NCBI GenBank assembly: GCA_038210445.1
Contig: JBBQWQ010000004.1
Span: 62,001 to 126,000, forward strand
Direction of reading: 5' to 3'
DNA from: JABFRG01 sp038210445
GTDB taxonomy: Bacteria > Myxococcota_A > Polyangia > Polyangiales > Polyangiaceae
DNA: 64,000 bases
Part shown: positions 40,671-49,820 of the stretch, piece after piece
How positions within the stretch are numbered: the stretch's first letter is position 1
How the letters are laid out: each line of letters opens with the position of its first letter
Notes under the pieces: generated by a model
The model's input: the letters and a program-made list of their open reading frames with translations, nothing else
Told to the model about the DNA's origin: nothing
Databases searched by the model: none
Made by a program: the position numbers and the translations under genes

Positions 40671-40726
40671 CGTGGCCGGTTGAACCACGAAATCGGCCTC
40701 CAGGCCAGGCCGAGTGTGGCGGAAAG

Positions 40727-40749
40727 GTAGGACCTGTAAGGCTTCCTAC
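40727..40749. promoter_or_regulatory. Inverted repeat GTAGGA/TCCTAC in the pilM upstream region
   Basis: A 6-bp inverted repeat with an 11-base spacer lies in the divergent gap between the LysM/M15 gene and pilM. It is possibly an operator. Short repeats like this can occur by chance. Confidence 0.25.
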
Positions 40750-40765
40750 TGAACGATTGCCCCGT

Positions 40766-40778
40766 TCCGAGCCTCGGA
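40766..40778. promoter_or_regulatory. Near-perfect palindrome upstream of pilM
   Basis: TCCGAG and CTCGGA flank a single base. The 13-base palindrome lies 110 bases before the pilM ATG and between outer GTTCC/GGAAC arms. It could bind a dimeric regulator of either divergent gene. No consensus is known to me. Confidence 0.35.
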
Positions 40779-40887
40779 CGCGGAACATTGCGCGTGGTTT
40801 TTTGACGGGAGGGGCAGGGGGGTGCCACACTTTGTCGGAAGCCTTTCCCCTCCGCCGAGCCCGACGCCGTTTCGGGCAGGAGATACG

Positions 40888-41958
40888 ATGTTCGAGTCCT
40901 TGTTCGATGGAAAAAACCTGGTCGGAGTCGACATCGGTTCGAGCTCCGTCAAGGTCGTTCAGCTCAAGGAAGCGAAGAACCGCTACCAGGTGGTGCGCTG
41001 GGGCTACGCGCCGCTTCCCCCGCAGACCATCATCGATGGCCACATCATGAACCCGGGCGCCGTCACCGAGGCGTTGGCGCGGGTGTTCCACGACAGCAAG
41101 ATCACCAAGCGCGACGTCGCGGTGGGGGTCTACGGCCAGTCGGTCATCGTGCGCAAGATCACCGTGCCCATGATGACGGCGCAGGAGCTCGAGCAGCAGA
41201 TCGGCTGGGAGGCCGAGCAGCACATTCCCTTCGACATCAAGGTCATGTCCATCGACTACGAGGTCCTGCGAAAGCGCCAAGAGGCCGGGCAGATGGATCT
41301 ACTTTTGGTGGCCGCCAAGAAGGACGAGATCAACGACTACGCCAGCATTCTCAAGGAAGCGAAGTTGAAGCCGCTGGTGGTCGACATCAATGCCTTCACC
41401 ATCCAGAACATCTTCGAGCACCAGAATGGACTCAACCCCGAGGGCTCGCTGGCACTCATCAACGTGGGCGCCGCGGTCACCTCGCTCAACATCATCTCCC
41501 AGGGCGTGAGCGCGTTCACCCGCGAGATCACCAACGCCGGCAACACCATCACCGAAGAGATCCAGAAGCAGTGCAACGTGCCGTACGAGCAGGCCGAGGC
41601 CTACAAGTGCGGCGGCGGCGCCACCGACATCGTGCCGCAGGAAGTGCACAACACCATCGCCGGCGCCTGCGACGGCCTGGCCGGTGAGATCCAACGCTCC
41701 CTCGACTTTTACCTGGCCACCAGCGGCGAGGGCGAGATCAACCGCATCTTCGTGTGCGGCGGCAGCGCCTACCTGGCGCCGCTCATCAAGGCCGTGGAGA
41801 AGCGCGCACGCGTGCCGGTGACGCTCTTCGACCCCACCGCCCATCTCACTGTCGACAACAAGTTCGTGGACGAGGCGGCCTTCCGATCCCGGGCGGCCCA
41901 GTTCGTCGTCGCGCTGGGCCTCGGCCTTCGCGCGGAAAAGGAGCGGCGCGCCGCATGA
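40888..41958 (+). CDS. pilM: Type IV pilus assembly protein PilM
   Basis: PilM is an actin/FtsA-like ATPase on the cytoplasmic face that binds the PilN tail and links the alignment complex to the pilus motor. The 356-residue length fits. It has the actin-like phosphate motif V-G-V-D-I-G-S-S-S-V-K near the N-terminus, Q-Q-I-G-W-E-A-E-Q-H-I-P-F, and V-C-G-G-S-A-Y-L near 290. AGGAG lies 6 bases upstream of the ATG; upstream codons are not PilM-like. Its stop overlaps the pilN start (ATGA). Confidence 0.96.
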   Translation: MFESLFDGKNLVGVDIGSSSVKVVQLKEAKNRYQVVRWGYAPLPPQTIIDGHIMNPGAVTEALARVFHDSKITKRDVAVGVYGQSVIVRKITVPMMTAQELEQQIGWEAEQHIPFDIKVMSIDYEVLRKRQEAGQMDLLLVAAKKDEINDYASILKEAKLKPLVVDINAFTIQNIFEHQNGLNPEGSLALINVGAAVTSLNIISQGVSAFTREITNAGNTITEEIQKQCNVPYEQAEAYKCGGGATDIVPQEVHNTIAGACDGLAGEIQRSLDFYLATSGEGEINRIFVCGGSAYLAPLIKAVEKRARVPVTLFDPTAHLTVDNKFVDEAAFRSRAAQFVVALGLGLRAEKERRAA

Positions 41959-42632
41959 TTCGCGTAAATCTACTCCCCGGAAAGCGGGAAAACCGCCGGG
42001 CCGCACAGGCCGGAGGTGGCAGCAGCGCCATCACCGCGTCCGACGGCAGCTCCACCTGGCTGCTCTTCGTCCTCGGCGCGCTTCTGGCCACGGTGCTGGT
42101 GTGCGTGTTCTTGTGGACCGCCAAGCTCCGCGACCTCGGCAAGGTCGAGAACAAGAACAAGGAGCTCCAGGCCAGCATCGACGGCATCAAGGCGCAGATT
42201 TCCGACCACCCGCGCATCAAGGGGCGGCTCAAGGAGCTGAAGGACCGCGAAGACGCGATCGATAAGCTGCAGAGTGCACGCACCGGCCCCACCTCGGCGA
42301 TGATGGAGCTCTCGCACATTCTCTCGCCCGGCCGCGGTCCCTCCATGGACAACGCCCGGGTGGAGCAGCTTCGCCGGGAGAACCCCTCGTCGCTGCCCAA
42401 CCCCAACTGGGACACCCGTCGCCTCTGGCTCAGCCAGTACGCCGAGCAAAACCGCGAAGTGCGCATCGCCGGGCTCGCGCGCGACGGCGAAGACGTGTCC
42501 GAGTTTTTGCGCCGGATGACCATGAGCGAGTACTTTTACGACGTGAAGCTCCTGCCAGCGTCGAAGAGCATGGACGCGGTGACCAAGATCGAGGTCGTGA
42601 AGTTCCAGCTCAGCGCGAAGGCGAGATACTAA
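41955..42632 (+). CDS. pilN: Type IV pilus assembly protein PilN
   Basis: The 225-residue inner-membrane protein starts M-I-R-V-N-L-L-P-G-K, the conserved tail that docks in PilM. It has one membrane helix (about 35-54), a coiled coil (about 58-105) and a periplasmic ferredoxin-like domain that pairs with PilO. The ATG overlaps the pilM stop by 4 bases, and pilO starts 2 bases after its stop. Confidence 0.95.
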   Translation: MIRVNLLPGKRENRRAAQAGGGSSAITASDGSSTWLLFVLGALLATVLVCVFLWTAKLRDLGKVENKNKELQASIDGIKAQISDHPRIKGRLKELKDREDAIDKLQSARTGPTSAMMELSHILSPGRGPSMDNARVEQLRRENPSSLPNPNWDTRRLWLSQYAEQNREVRIAGLARDGEDVSEFLRRMTMSEYFYDVKLLPASKSMDAVTKIEVVKFQLSAKARY

Positions 42633-42633
42633 T

Positions 42634-43245
42634 ATGGCGCAGTCATCGCTCAGCAAATTGCCGCTCCCCGGCAAGTTCGCCTTCGGCTTCCTGGTGTGCC
42701 TTCTGGCCGGGGTCGCCTTCTACTTTATCGTGTACTCCGACGCCTCCGACAAGGTCGACAAGGCGCGTCGCCGCACCACCGAGCTTGAAGGCGAGGAGCG
42801 CGAACAGAAGCAAGCGCAGTCGAGCTACTTCACCGACCGCGACGAGCTCGCAGTGCGCGAGACCAAGCAGCGCGAGTTCAATAAGGTACTTCCGGTAGAG
42901 ACCGAGGCGGCGAGCTTTCTCTCCACCATCCAGCAGGTCTCCAACGTCGCCGGCATCGACCTCAAGGCCTGGCAGCCGCAAGAAGAGCAGGCGCAGTCGT
43001 TCTTCGCCAAGGTGCCCATGCGCCTGGAGATCACCGGCAAGTTCCACCAGCTCGCCAAGTTCATCTACGAGATTGGTCGCACCGACCGCATCATCAACGT
43101 CGAGAACATCGAGTTCTTCGACCCGCTCACCAACGGTGAAGAAGTGACTCTCAAGGCGCGCTGTCTGGCCACCACGTTTCACCTGATTCAGCAGCCGGCC
43201 GCGCTGCCTGGCGCTCCGCCCGCTGCGCCCGGAGGCCCGAAATGA
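42634..43245 (+). CDS. pilO: Type IV pilus assembly protein PilO
   Basis: The 203-residue protein has a short cytoplasmic head, a membrane helix (about 15-33), a coiled coil (36-65), a periplasmic domain, and an Ala/Pro tail. K-V-P-M-R-L-E-I-T-G-K-F-H-Q-L-A-K-F is the conserved strand-helix of PilO. It forms a heterodimer with PilN. The stop overlaps the pilP ATG by 4 bases, so the four pil genes are translated together. Confidence 0.94.
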   Translation: MAQSSLSKLPLPGKFAFGFLVCLLAGVAFYFIVYSDASDKVDKARRRTTELEGEEREQKQAQSSYFTDRDELAVRETKQREFNKVLPVETEAASFLSTIQQVSNVAGIDLKAWQPQEEQAQSFFAKVPMRLEITGKFHQLAKFIYEIGRTDRIINVENIEFFDPLTNGEEVTLKARCLATTFHLIQQPAALPGAPPAAPGGPK

Positions 43246-43841
43246 GCAATCTCATCACCTGGAGCTTCGTTGCGTGCCTGGTCTCCGCGGGCGTCGCCTG
43301 CGGTACCGACATCGCCAAGCCCGTCCCCCAACCCGCCGCGCCGGCCGCCCAGCAGCCAGTGGCGCCGGCGGCACCCCTGCCCACCAGCAAGGTCACCAAG
43401 CTGGAGTTTTCCGAGAACGACTTCGTAGAGAACGACAAGAGCCGCGATCCGTTCCGCTCCTTCACCATTGGCGTCACCTCGGCGACCACCACCCGCGGCG
43501 GTCCCCAGACCCGCGTCATCCTGCCGGAGTACTCCATCGACGAGCTCAAGCTCGCGGCCATCGTCATGAGCGGCGACTACCCGCGCGCCATGGTCATCGA
43601 CCCCGCCGGCAAGGGCTGGGTCCTTCGCCGCGGCGAGTACGTGGGCCGCGCCGAGATGGTGCACGTGGGCGGCAGCACCGGCTCCGACTATCAGCTGCAC
43701 TGGCGTGTCGATCGCGTGCGCGCGCAAGACGTCGTGTTGCTCCGCGACGACCCCGCGCAACCGGGAATTCCGCCGGCTACCAAGGTCATTCCTCTGCATC
43801 CGGAAGGCGACGATCGGGAAGACAAGCTCGGTCGAAACTGA
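43242..43841 (+). CDS. pilP: Type IV pilus assembly lipoprotein PilP
   Basis: The 199-residue inner-membrane lipoprotein has lipobox G-V-A-C (C20), a Pro/Ala linker, and then the PilP beta domain. R-D-P-F-R-S-F, L-K-L-A-A-I-V-M-S-G and the later G-W-V-L-R-R-G-E-Y-V-G-R are typical. PilP links the PilN/PilO dimer to the PilQ secretin. Here pilQ does not follow; it lies about 10.2 kb further on. Confidence 0.94.
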   Translation: MSNLITWSFVACLVSAGVACGTDIAKPVPQPAAPAAQQPVAPAAPLPTSKVTKLEFSENDFVENDKSRDPFRSFTIGVTSATTTRGGPQTRVILPEYSIDELKLAAIVMSGDYPRAMVIDPAGKGWVLRRGEYVGRAEMVHVGGSTGSDYQLHWRVDRVRAQDVVLLRDDPAQPGIPPATKVIPLHPEGDDREDKLGRN

Positions 43842-43846
43842 CCGCC

Positions 43847-44323
43847 TTGGCGGCTCGCGCCTCGCGCCTCGCGTTCGCTTGGTTCGGCGCGCTCGCTTTC
43901 GTGGGCGCTGCCATCGCATGTGGACGAACCCAGGCGCCCGGTGGCGCGCCTCCGGGGCCGCCCGCGGTTGACGCCGCTGCGCGCGCAGCGATCGCCGGTG
44001 ACGCGGCCGGTGACGCGGCAGGTGACGCGGCCGGTGACGCGACGGTGCTCGCCTTGCCTGAGGAGCCCTGGTACCACGACAAGCCGGAGCGCACGGAAGA
44101 CTGCGTCGCGGCGCTGGCGGCGCCGCCTCGGCCGCACTTCCCGGCGCCCTTCGAAGCGTGCGATCCGCGCGCAGAGTCGTACGCGTCACCACCCGGCGGC
44201 GGCGAGCTGCACTTTCACTATCGCTTCTTCTCGGCGGCGGCCACCGCCGCACGCCGCGCGCAGCACCCGAAGACGTGCTGCTACCTGGTGTGGGAGTTTC
44301 CGCGGCGACACGCGCCCGGCTGA
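43847..44323 (+). CDS. Hypothetical lipoprotein with GDAA repeats
   Basis: The frame gives about 158 residues with a signal peptide and lipobox (A-I-A-C), then an Ala/Gly/Pro linker holding four Gly-Asp-Ala repeats. A small domain with cysteines follows (D-C-V-A-A-L, A-C-D-P-R-A, C-C-Y-L-V-W). No family is recognised. The start is unsure: TTG at 43847 gives a good signal peptide, and a CTG overlaps the pilP stop. It ends 16 bases before the alpha-2-macroglobulin ATG, so it is part of the same operon and could be a partner of that protein or of the pilus. Confidence 0.6.
   Translation: MAARASRLAFAWFGALAFVGAAIACGRTQAPGGAPPGPPAVDAAARAAIAGDAAGDAAGDAAGDATVLALPEEPWYHDKPERTEDCVAALAAPPRPHFPAPFEACDPRAESYASPPGGGELHFHYRFFSAAATAARRAQHPKTCCYLVWEFPRRHAPG
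43997..44044. repeat. Four 12-base tandem repeats
   Basis: GGTGACGCGGCC is repeated four times with small changes in copies two and four, coding Gly-Asp-Ala-Ala in the lipoprotein linker. The length is a multiple of three, so copy-number change keeps the frame. Confidence 0.9.
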
Positions 44324-44339
44324 GGTGGGCGGCCACGGA

Positions 44340-47300
44340 ATGCGGTCGGCGGCTCTGGCGTTCCCGGCCGCACTCGCCATGACCACGCCGAACTCCCCAC
44401 CCTCATCGCGTCGCCGCGCCGCCGCCACTGCCGCCGTGCTGGCGCTGACTGCGGCAACGTTCGGAGGGCTATTCGTGGTCAGCCGGCGCGGTCTCCGAGA
44501 CGAAGGCGCGACCGCCCTCGGCCTGGTTCGCTTTCGCCTCGACCATGAATTCGAGAGCGGCGCCGCCCCCACCGCCTTTCCTCCGGCCGGCGACGCATCG
44601 CTCCCGCGCGGAGCCATGGGGCCACTGGTTGCGCCGCGGCGCGAGGCAGCGGAGGACGGCGATCCTTTCGCGGTGGCCGGTCACGCGCTCGCCGAGGCCC
44701 CGGTAGCGGGCGAGCCCAAGGTGGTGGCGCTGGGCCCTTCGAATACCGATGCACTCTCCACGCAACCGACGCTGGAGGTGCTCTTCGACCAGGCGGTGGA
44801 CCTTACCCAGGCGCAGCGGCTCATCGAGCTGAGCCACCCGGGCGAGCTCATTCCGGTCACGCTCTCGCATCCGGCCAAAGGCAGCTTCGAGGACCACGCG
44901 GTAGACGCGCGGTGGGTGGTGCAGGTGCGGCCGCAGCGGCCACTGGTGGGAAAGACCGGCTACAAGCTCATGGCCAAGGACGCCAAGCCCAAGACCAGCG
45001 GCGAGGCGGAGCAGCAGCTCACCTTCGACGTGGCCGGTCCGCTCGAGCTCCGGGCCATCGAGTGCGGCAAGGACTGCCTCCTCGCGCCTTCGCGCGTTCT
45101 TCTCTCGTCGAGCGCGCTGGTGCTGGCCTTCAGCCATCGGGTGGCGGCTTCGCCGCTGCCCCAGGTGGTGGTGACTCCGAAGGTGAAAGACCTTCAGGTG
45201 AGCGTGAACGGCCGCCGCGTCACGGTGACCGGAAGCTTCGCGCCCTCGTCGAGCCATCGGCTGGAGGTGGTAGGTCTGCGCGACACGCTCGGACAGTCGC
45301 TTGCGGCGCCGGTGCGCCTCACGCTTCAGCGTGGCCCGCTCGACGCCAGCATCGCGCAGCCGGAAGGGCTCTTGACGCTGGGCCAGGGTGAGCTCGCGCG
45401 CCTGGCGCTCCCCACGAGAAACGTGGCCGAGGTGCTGGTTTCTGCCTATCCAGTCGATGTGCGCGACCCCGCCAAGCTGCGCGCAGCCATGGACGCGGTG
45501 CGGAGCCGCACGCTCCCCGAGGGCGAGCCAGCCGTCGCGAAAGTGCTCACCGTGCCGGCGCGCCGCGACGCGTCGGTGGAGCTTCCGCTGGGACTCGACC
45601 GCTTGCTCGGGAGCACGGCCCACCTGGTGACGACGCGCATCACCAAGGCGGCGTTCGGGGCCACGTCGCCCACCGATGCCGGTGAGGAAGACGCGAGCGA
45701 GCTTCTGCGGCCGACGCTGGCGCTGGTGATTCCAGCCTCCGCGAACGCGCTGGCGGCCCACGTGCATCGCATGAACGACCGCACGCTGGTGCACGTGGCC
45801 CGGCTCGATAGCGGAGAGGTGGTCTCCGGCGCTGCGGTCTCGGTGTCGGCGCGCGAAGCCGTTTCCGGCCGCACCGATGCCCGCGGCGTGGCGGTGCTCA
45901 CCGGCGACGTGCTCGACGACGACGTCATTCAGGTGATGCACGAAGGTCGCACCCTGTTGGTACCGGCGCACGAGACCAGCACCGCCGAAGGGCTCTTTCC
46001 CCACCTCTCCATCAAGCTCGCCGAGGCGCCGCTCGAGGGCCGGCGTGCGTACCTGTTCACCGAGCGGGGCGTGTACCGGCCCGGCGATCCCGTGCACGTG
46101 AAGGGCACCGTGCGCCTGCCCCAGGGCGGCCGCCTTGCGCCGATCGCGGGGGCTCACCTGGCGGCGGTGTTGCTCGACGCCTCGCACAAGGAGATGGCGC
46201 GCGAGCTCCTGACCACCACGGCCACCGGCGGCTTCGACCTCGCGTTTGGCCTCGACCAGCGGATAGGGCACCGGACGCTCGAGCTTCGTGACGGCGATGC
46301 GGTGCTGGCCACGAGCGACTTTTTGGTTGCCGAGACCGAGACCCCGCGGTTTCTGGTCGACGTGGAGGCAGCGCACATGGAAGGCGATACCTTCGTGGCC
46401 GAGGTGCGCGCGCGCTATCCCTTCGGCGCGCCGCTCTCCGAGGGCGCCGTCCACTTCTCGCTTCGGCGGACCCTGCCCGGTAGCTACTTCGATGAAAGTG
46501 CAAGTTACACGTTTTCGTCGAAGCTCGACGAGCGCGCGCACCGCCAGGAGATCGCCTTCACCCAGGCAGGCGACGGCAAGCTGGGCGAAGGGGGCGCCTT
46601 CGCGGTGCGGGTGAAGGTGCCCAAGGCCGCGATCACCACAGCGCTCGAGCTCGAGGTAGACGTCGCCGACCCCTCGGAGCGCCACGTGGCGGCGAACGGC
46701 AAGGCACTCTCGCACGTGGCCAACGACTACGCCGGCCTCGAGCTCGTAAGCCCCTGGGGGACCGTGGGTCAGCCCTTCGCGGTGCGCGGCTTGGTGGCCG
46801 ACCGGGCGGGTAAGACGCTGGCCGATCAGGACGCCATGCTCCGCCTCGTGCGTCTGCGCTATCACGTGAGCACACACCGCGCAGGGCAAGGGATCCGCAC
46901 CGAGTGGTCGGCCGAGCGCGTTGCCGAGCCGGGTCCGCACGCCCGCTGCGCCGCCCGCGCCGGCGCGCCTTGCACCTTGATCGCCAGCAAGCCGGGGGAG
47001 TACCTGGTGGTGGCGTCGCACGGAGGCCGCGACGCGGGCGAAGTACGCGTGTACTTTGCACCCAAAGCGGGTGATGGCGCTCCGCTCGACGCTTCCGCCA
47101 CCAGGCCGGTGGAGGGGCGCGTCATCGACCTCGTCGCCGACAAGCCCTCGTACCGCGCCGGTGAGGTGGCCCACGTGGCGATTCGCGCGCCCTTCTCCCA
47201 GGGGCACGCGCTGGTGACCCTGGATCACGGCGCGTACGTATCTCACCGCACGGTCCAGCTCTCGGGGCCGCTCACGGTGCTCGACGTGCCGGTCGACGGT

Positions 47301-49820
47301 ACGCTCGCGCCCTGGGCCAACCTCACGGTCACCGCGTTTGGACCGGGCGCCGACTATCGTATCGGCGCCGCGCGGCTCCGGGTTCGTGCCGACGACGCCG
47401 AGCTTTCGGTGGCCATCGTTGCCTCCGGCGATCACCCGGCGCCGGGGTCTCGCGTTCCGGTGCGCATCGAGGTGCGTCGCTCGCAGGCGCCGGTGAAGCA
47501 TGCCGAGGTGACGGTGGCGGTGGTAGACGAAGCCGTACACCGGCTCGGTGGCGACCAGGACCCCGCGCCTGCCAGCTGGCTGCACCCGGGGGCTCCGCTC
47601 GCCTTCGCGGCTGCCGATTCTCGCGATGGCTTGGGAGCCTGGCTCGCGCAGAGCCATGTGGCCGGCGACGGCAGCGAAGGCGGCGACGCGCCGGCAAGCC
47701 TCACCCCGCCCTGGCAGCGGAAGAAGAAGAACGCCACGGTGCTCTACCTGCCCACGCTCTTCACCGGCGACGACGGCAGCCTGGCGTTCGACTTTCCTGC
47801 GCCCGAGCAGCTCTCTGAGTATCGCATCACCGCCACCGTCATCGATGTCGACGGCCGCGCCGGTTCTGCGCGCCGGGCGGTGGTGGTCGACAAGCCCATC
47901 AAGATGGTCCCGGTGGTTCCGCGTTTTCTCGCGCTGGGCGACCACGCAGAGGTGGCCACCACCGTGCACAACGATTCGGATCGCGACGTGGCGGTGCACG
48001 TGAAGCTGGGCGACGCCTTGGTGGCGCGCACCGTGCCCAAGCACGGTCAGGACCTGGTGCGGTTCCCGGTATCGCCTTCCGCCACGGGACCGATGACCCT
48101 GCGCTTCGCCCTCGATACGCCGGACGGGAGATCGCTCGACCGGGCCGACGCCACGGTGCCGGTGCGTTTGCCGGCCGCGCTGGAACGACCGGAGGTGAGT
48201 GGGACCTTTCAGCGGAGCCACACCGTGCGCCTCGACGTACCGGCATACGCAGCGGCCGACGCGGAAGGCGAGCTGACGGTGCAGATCGGCGAGAACCTCT
48301 GGCCCGAGCTGGGGAGTGCGGTGGACGCCCTGCTCGACTATCCGCACGGCTGCCTGGAGCAGACCACCTCGAGCACGCTGCCACTCCTGGCGGCGCAGAT
48401 CATCCTGCCCCGCACCGGCACGCGGCACGTAGACGCGGCGGAGCTCGCCAAGATGGTGGAGGCCGGCGTCGCGCGTCTGTGGCTCATGCGCACCAGCGAC
48501 GGCGGTCTCGGCTACTGGCCGGGCGACGCGTCGGCACATGTGTATGGTACATCGTATGCGTTCTTGGCGCTCGACCGCGCTGCCAAGGCCAAGGTGCCCA
48601 AGGCCGAGGCGCTGCGCGACGGCGTGGCGGCCTTCCTCAAGGCGCGCCTGGAACGCAGCGCCGACCCTCCGGACACGCTCGCGTTCATGGCGGCGTCGCT
48701 CTCGTCGGCCGGCAAGCTCGACCCGGCACGCTTGCCCGCGCTGTGGGATTCCCGAGCGGCGATGACCTCGTTTGGTCGGGCGCACCTTGCGCTCGCGGCG
48801 CTGGGCGATCGTCGCGATCAGGCGGAGACGCTGGCCGACGAGCTCGAAGCAGAGGTGCTACGCGGCGCCGATCTTGCGGGCGGCGGCGAGCGCGTGCAGT
48901 GGGAGACCTTCGCTTCGCCTTCGCGCGACGCGGCCGCGGTGCTGCGCGTTCTCGCGCGGCTGAAGCCTTCGAGCGAGGCCAATCGGGTTCCCGGCGCGCG
49001 TGTGCTGCGATCGCTCGAAGGCGGCACCACCCAGGAGGCGGCATTCGGCCTGCTCGCGCTTTCGGAGATCGTCGTGGCCGCCCACGCCGCTACCGGTGAC
49101 GCGCGGGTGTTCGTGGGAGGCGAAGAGATCGCGCGCTCGCGCGGTCTCGGTGCGGGCATCGCCGAGTTCAAGCTTCCGCTGCGGCGACTCGCTGGGCAAC
49201 CGACCCTGCTGCGCCTGGAGAGCTCGGGGCTCTCGCCCACCGCCTTCGCGCTTCGAGGAAGCTATCGCCGGCCGGTGAACGTCGGGGCCGCTCCCACCGC
49301 GAGTGCCGCCGCGAGCGCCGACACCGGGGCGGCCTGGCGCCTGGCTCGCGGGCCAAACGTGTTCCGCACCTACACCGACGCCCACGGCAAGCCGGTCGAC
49401 CTCGCGGCGGTGCCGGTGGGATCGCTGGTGCGGGTCGCCGTGCTCGCAGAGTTCTCCGGCGACGGCCCCGATGCGCTGCCGGAGCACCGCCTGCGGTATC
49501 TGGCGATGACCGATCGCCTACCCGCCGGGTTCGAGCCGGTGGACCCGGACCTGCGCACCGTCGCCTCGGTGCCCACCCTCGCCAACGAGCACCCGTTCGC
49601 CGCCATCCTCAAAGGGGGAGGCGCAGCGAGCCACGTTTCGCTGCACGACGACCGCGTGCAAATGTACTTCGACGACCAGGGCCAGCGCGTCTCGGCCGCG
49701 ACCTACGTGATGCGCGCCACCACCCGCGGAACCTTCGTGGCGCCCCCCGCCGAGGCGGAGCTCATGTACGAGCCCCACAGCCTGGGGCGCAGCGAGGCGG
49801 TAACCGTGACCGTGCAATAG
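44340..49820 (+). CDS. Bacterial alpha-2-macroglobulin with thioester (YfhM type)
   Basis: The giant periplasmic or surface protein has 1826 residues. Bacterial alpha-2-macroglobulins trap attacking proteases through an internal thioester. It has a membrane anchor near residues 25-45 and a long string of beta domains. The MG2 signature G-V-Y-R-P-G-D-P-V-H-V-K-G lies near 575, and the thioester motif G-C-L-E-Q-T in Y-P-H-G-C-L-E-Q (C1338, Q1341) starts the alpha-helical TED domain. The start is ATG at 44340 (GAGG upstream) or ATG at 44379. The PBP1C gene overlaps its stop by one base, the same partnership as yfhM-pbpC in E. coli. There is no lipobox, unlike E. coli YfhM. Confidence 0.93.
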   Translation: MRSAALAFPAALAMTTPNSPPSSRRRAAATAAVLALTAATFGGLFVVSRRGLRDEGATALGLVRFRLDHEFESGAAPTAFPPAGDASLPRGAMGPLVAPRREAAEDGDPFAVAGHALAEAPVAGEPKVVALGPSNTDALSTQPTLEVLFDQAVDLTQAQRLIELSHPGELIPVTLSHPAKGSFEDHAVDARWVVQVRPQRPLVGKTGYKLMAKDAKPKTSGEAEQQLTFDVAGPLELRAIECGKDCLLAPSRVLLSSSALVLAFSHRVAASPLPQVVVTPKVKDLQVSVNGRRVTVTGSFAPSSSHRLEVVGLRDTLGQSLAAPVRLTLQRGPLDASIAQPEGLLTLGQGELARLALPTRNVAEVLVSAYPVDVRDPAKLRAAMDAVRSRTLPEGEPAVAKVLTVPARRDASVELPLGLDRLLGSTAHLVTTRITKAAFGATSPTDAGEEDASELLRPTLALVIPASANALAAHVHRMNDRTLVHVARLDSGEVVSGAAVSVSAREAVSGRTDARGVAVLTGDVLDDDVIQVMHEGRTLLVPAHETSTAEGLFPHLSIKLAEAPLEGRRAYLFTERGVYRPGDPVHVKGTVRLPQGGRLAPIAGAHLAAVLLDASHKEMARELLTTTATGGFDLAFGLDQRIGHRTLELRDGDAVLATSDFLVAETETPRFLVDVEAAHMEGDTFVAEVRARYPFGAPLSEGAVHFSLRRTLPGSYFDESASYTFSSKLDERAHRQEIAFTQAGDGKLGEGGAFAVRVKVPKAAITTALELEVDVADPSERHVAANGKALSHVANDYAGLELVSPWGTVGQPFAVRGLVADRAGKTLADQDAMLRLVRLRYHVSTHRAGQGIRTEWSAERVAEPGPHARCAARAGAPCTLIASKPGEYLVVASHGGRDAGEVRVYFAPKAGDGAPLDASATRPVEGRVIDLVADKPSYRAGEVAHVAIRAPFSQGHALVTLDHGAYVSHRTVQLSGPLTVLDVPVDGTLAPWANLTVTAFGPGADYRIGAARLRVRADDAELSVAIVASGDHPAPGSRVPVRIEVRRSQAPVKHAEVTVAVVDEAVHRLGGDQDPAPASWLHPGAPLAFAAADSRDGLGAWLAQSHVAGDGSEGGDAPASLTPPWQRKKKNATVLYLPTLFTGDDGSLAFDFPAPEQLSEYRITATVIDVDGRAGSARRAVVVDKPIKMVPVVPRFLALGDHAEVATTVHNDSDRDVAVHVKLGDALVARTVPKHGQDLVRFPVSPSATGPMTLRFALDTPDGRSLDRADATVPVRLPAALERPEVSGTFQRSHTVRLDVPAYAAADAEGELTVQIGENLWPELGSAVDALLDYPHGCLEQTTSSTLPLLAAQIILPRTGTRHVDAAELAKMVEAGVARLWLMRTSDGGLGYWPGDASAHVYGTSYAFLALDRAAKAKVPKAEALRDGVAAFLKARLERSADPPDTLAFMAASLSSAGKLDPARLPALWDSRAAMTSFGRAHLALAALGDRRDQAETLADELEAEVLRGADLAGGGERVQWETFASPSRDAAAVLRVLARLKPSSEANRVPGARVLRSLEGGTTQEAAFGLLALSEIVVAAHAATGDARVFVGGEEIARSRGLGAGIAEFKLPLRRLAGQPTLLRLESSGLSPTAFALRGSYRRPVNVGAAPTASAAASADTGAAWRLARGPNVFRTYTDAHGKPVDLAAVPVGSLVRVAVLAEFSGDGPDALPEHRLRYLAMTDRLPAGFEPVDPDLRTVASVPTLANEHPFAAILKGGGAASHVSLHDDRVQMYFDDQGQRVSAATYVMRATTRGTFVAPPAEAELMYEPHSLGRSEAVTVTVQ

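Noticed and set aside
44469..48785. A 1400-codon open frame on the minus strand
   Set aside because: It is antisense to the alpha-2-macroglobulin gene; the composition (His, Arg, Glu runs) is an artefact of the codon bias on the other strand.
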